Of a DNA stretch of 14,215 nt, positions 13,077-14,215 are shown piece by piece (positions within the stretch are counted from its first letter, which is position 1; each line of letters opens with the position of its first letter). The position numbers were made by a program, and so were the translations under genes. The DNA is from Clostridiales bacterium (GTDB lineage Bacteria; Bacillota; Clostridia; Oscillospirales; CAG-382): positions 1 through 14,215 of the forward strand of contig SFLA01000033.1 in assembly GCA_004553575.1 (NCBI GenBank), in the 5' to 3' direction. Below the pieces are notes generated by a model that saw only the letters and a program-made list of their open reading frames with translations, was not told the DNA's origin and made no database searches.

Positions 13077-14215
13077 TCAATAATCGGCGAGATCGAGATA
13101 TTTTGCGCCGTTTTCCGCAATAAAACGTTTTCTGCCCTGCAGATTGTCCCCGAGCAGGACGTCAAACATTTCGTAGGTTTTGATTTCGTCGTCTGGTGAA
13201 ACACGAACGAGCCGCCTGGTCGCAGGGTGCATGGTTGTACGCGACATCATATCCGGATCGTTCTCGCCGAGACCCTTTGAACGCTGTATCGTATATTTTG
13301 CGGAACCGATTCTTCCCAGCACTTCGGCCTTCTCAGCCTCATTATAAGCGAAATAGGTTTCGTCTTTAACGGTTATTTCGTAAAGCGGCGTTTCCGCGAT
13401 ATACAGTCTTCCTTCGCGTATGAGCGTAGGAAGCAAACGATAGAACATGGTGAGAATAAGAGTGCGTATCTGATATCCGTCTTCGTCCGCGTCGGTGCAT
13501 ATGATTATCTTCGACCAGCGTAGCGAATCCAGCGAGAAAGCCGTAAGGTTCTTTCCCGGCTTTGCTTTTATCTCGACTCCGCAGCCTATTACCTTAAGAA
13601 GGTCGAGAATTATATCGCTCTTGAATATTGAATCATATGATGCCTTCAGGCAGTTGAGAGTCTTACCGCGAACGGGAATTATTGCTTGAAACGACGAATC
13701 CCGGGCGAGCTTACAGCTTGTTAGAGCGGAATCGCCTTCGACTATATAAAGCTCACACAGATCGGGATCCTTGCTGCGGCAGTTAACGAATTTCTCGACA
13801 TTATTGTTTATATCCAGCGAAGAAGTAAGCTTCTTCTTTACGTTAAGACGCATGCTCTCTGCGGATTCGCGGCTGCGCTTGTTAACCAGCACCTGCTGGC
13901 AGGCGCGATCGGCAGCGGCCGGATTCTCGGCAAAATAAACCTCAAGACAATGCTTGAAGAAATCGGTCATAGCGTCGGCAATAAAAACGTTGTTTATCGA
14001 TTTCTTTGTCTGATTGGCATACGAGGTTTCGGTTGAAAAGCAGTTTGTAACCAGAACGAGCGAATCCTCTACGTCCGACCAAGATATTTTCGCTTCGTTC
14101 TTCGTATACTTACCGCTGTCGCGCAGATATTTGTCTATCGCATATACAAATGCAGACTTAGCCGCTTTCTCGGGCGAACCGCCGTATTCCAGAAACGAGG
14201 AATTGTGATAATACT
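13077..14215 (-). CDS. parE: Type IIA topoisomerase subunit B, ParE-like, C-terminal part (5' end outside window)
   Basis: The minus-strand frame is open to the window edge, giving 378 visible residues; the GHKL ATPase domain lies outside. The visible part starts in the transducer domain (FVYAIDKYLRDSGKY, SWSDVEDSLVLVTNCFSTE, QTKKSINN, as in the GyrB/ParE segment that contacts DNA). The TOPRIM domain has ELYIVEGDSALTS (catalytic Glu in EGDSA), FQAIIPVRGKTLNCLKA, and TDADEDGYQIRTLIL with the Mg-binding Asp residues. The end reads YTIQRSKGLGENDPDMMSRTTMHPATR and LQGRKRFIAENG, the usual PLRGK/KGLGE/R-x-x-FIE tail of ParE. After EGDSA the family-typical GGSA of GyrB is replaced by LTSC, as in divergent clostridial ParE-like proteins. 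With the 15-nt-distant parC it forms a two-subunit topoisomerase. Confidence 0.93.
   Translation of the reverse strand, partial: YYHNSSFLEYGGSPEKAAKSAFVYAIDKYLRDSGKYTKNEAKISWSDVEDSLVLVTNCFSTETSYANQTKKSINNVFIADAMTDFFKHCLEVYFAENPAAADRACQQVLVNKRSRESAESMRLNVKKKLTSSLDINNNVEKFVNCRSKDPDLCELYIVEGDSALTSCKLARDSSFQAIIPVRGKTLNCLKASYDSIFKSDIILDLLKVIGCGVEIKAKPGKNLTAFSLDSLRWSKIIICTDADEDGYQIRTLILTMFYRLLPTLIREGRLYIAETPLYEITVKDETYFAYNEAEKAEVLGRIGSAKYTIQRSKGLGENDPDMMSRTTMHPATRRLVRVSPDDEIKTYEMFDVLLGDNLQGRKRFIAENGAKYLDLADY

Noticed and set aside
1..14215. Search for defence systems, phage, insertion sequences, CRISPR arrays, tRNA genes and riboswitches
   Set aside because: No transposase, integrase, repeat array, tRNA fold or known leader motif was seen; no gap longer than 300 bp lacks a gene.

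Overview
The window looks like chromosome of an endospore-forming member of the class Clostridia (Firmicutes/Bacillota). It carries a sigG-type sporulation sigma factor and a yunB-type sporulation gene. It also has the Firmicute gene order gdpP-rplI-dnaB-tilS-ftsH, placed behind a clostridial-type second type IIA topoisomerase (parE-like/parC-like). Base composition is moderate, and stop codons are ordinary, with TGA used as a normal stop by several genes. I see no phage, insertion sequence, CRISPR array, tRNA or rRNA gene. Finer taxonomic placement is not possible from the sequence alone.

Left part (1-2855): the 3' portion of a membrane sensor histidine kinase runs off the left edge and ends at a strong hairpin terminator. 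Convergent to it lies sigG on the minus strand. A divergent intergenic region separates sigG from a small DUF3006-type gene on the plus strand. It holds a sigma-F-like promoter facing sigG and a good sigma-A promoter facing the small gene. The small gene has its own terminator and is followed by yunB on the plus strand, which overlaps the end of the next minus-strand gene by 72 bp.

Right part (2784-14215): eight genes run on the minus strand, transcribed right to left: parE-like (partial), parC-like, gdpP, rplI, dnaB, tilS, ftsH and a SpoU/TrmH-family RNA methyltransferase. Gaps are tiny (7-86 nt) or negative (14, 14 and 20 nt overlaps), so this is probably one operon or a few overlapping units, with its main promoter beyond the right edge. 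It joins chromosome decatenation, c-di-AMP turnover, a ribosomal protein, the replicative helicase, tRNA-Ile lysidine modification, membrane proteolysis and rRNA methylation. These are housekeeping functions.

The most notable observation is the start of sigG. The promoter, Shine-Dalgarno and ATG sit where a normal SigG would begin, and the first codons read MYNKVEI. The next codon is TGA, where SigG normally has Cys, followed in the same frame by GVNTSKLP, which matches the family. The frame then breaks at a run of seven Cs, and the rest of SigG continues in the -1 frame. Two separate lesions, recoding, or stop/restart coupling at a TTGA overlap could explain it. No previously undescribed multi-gene system is evident; the rest is well-known core genome.
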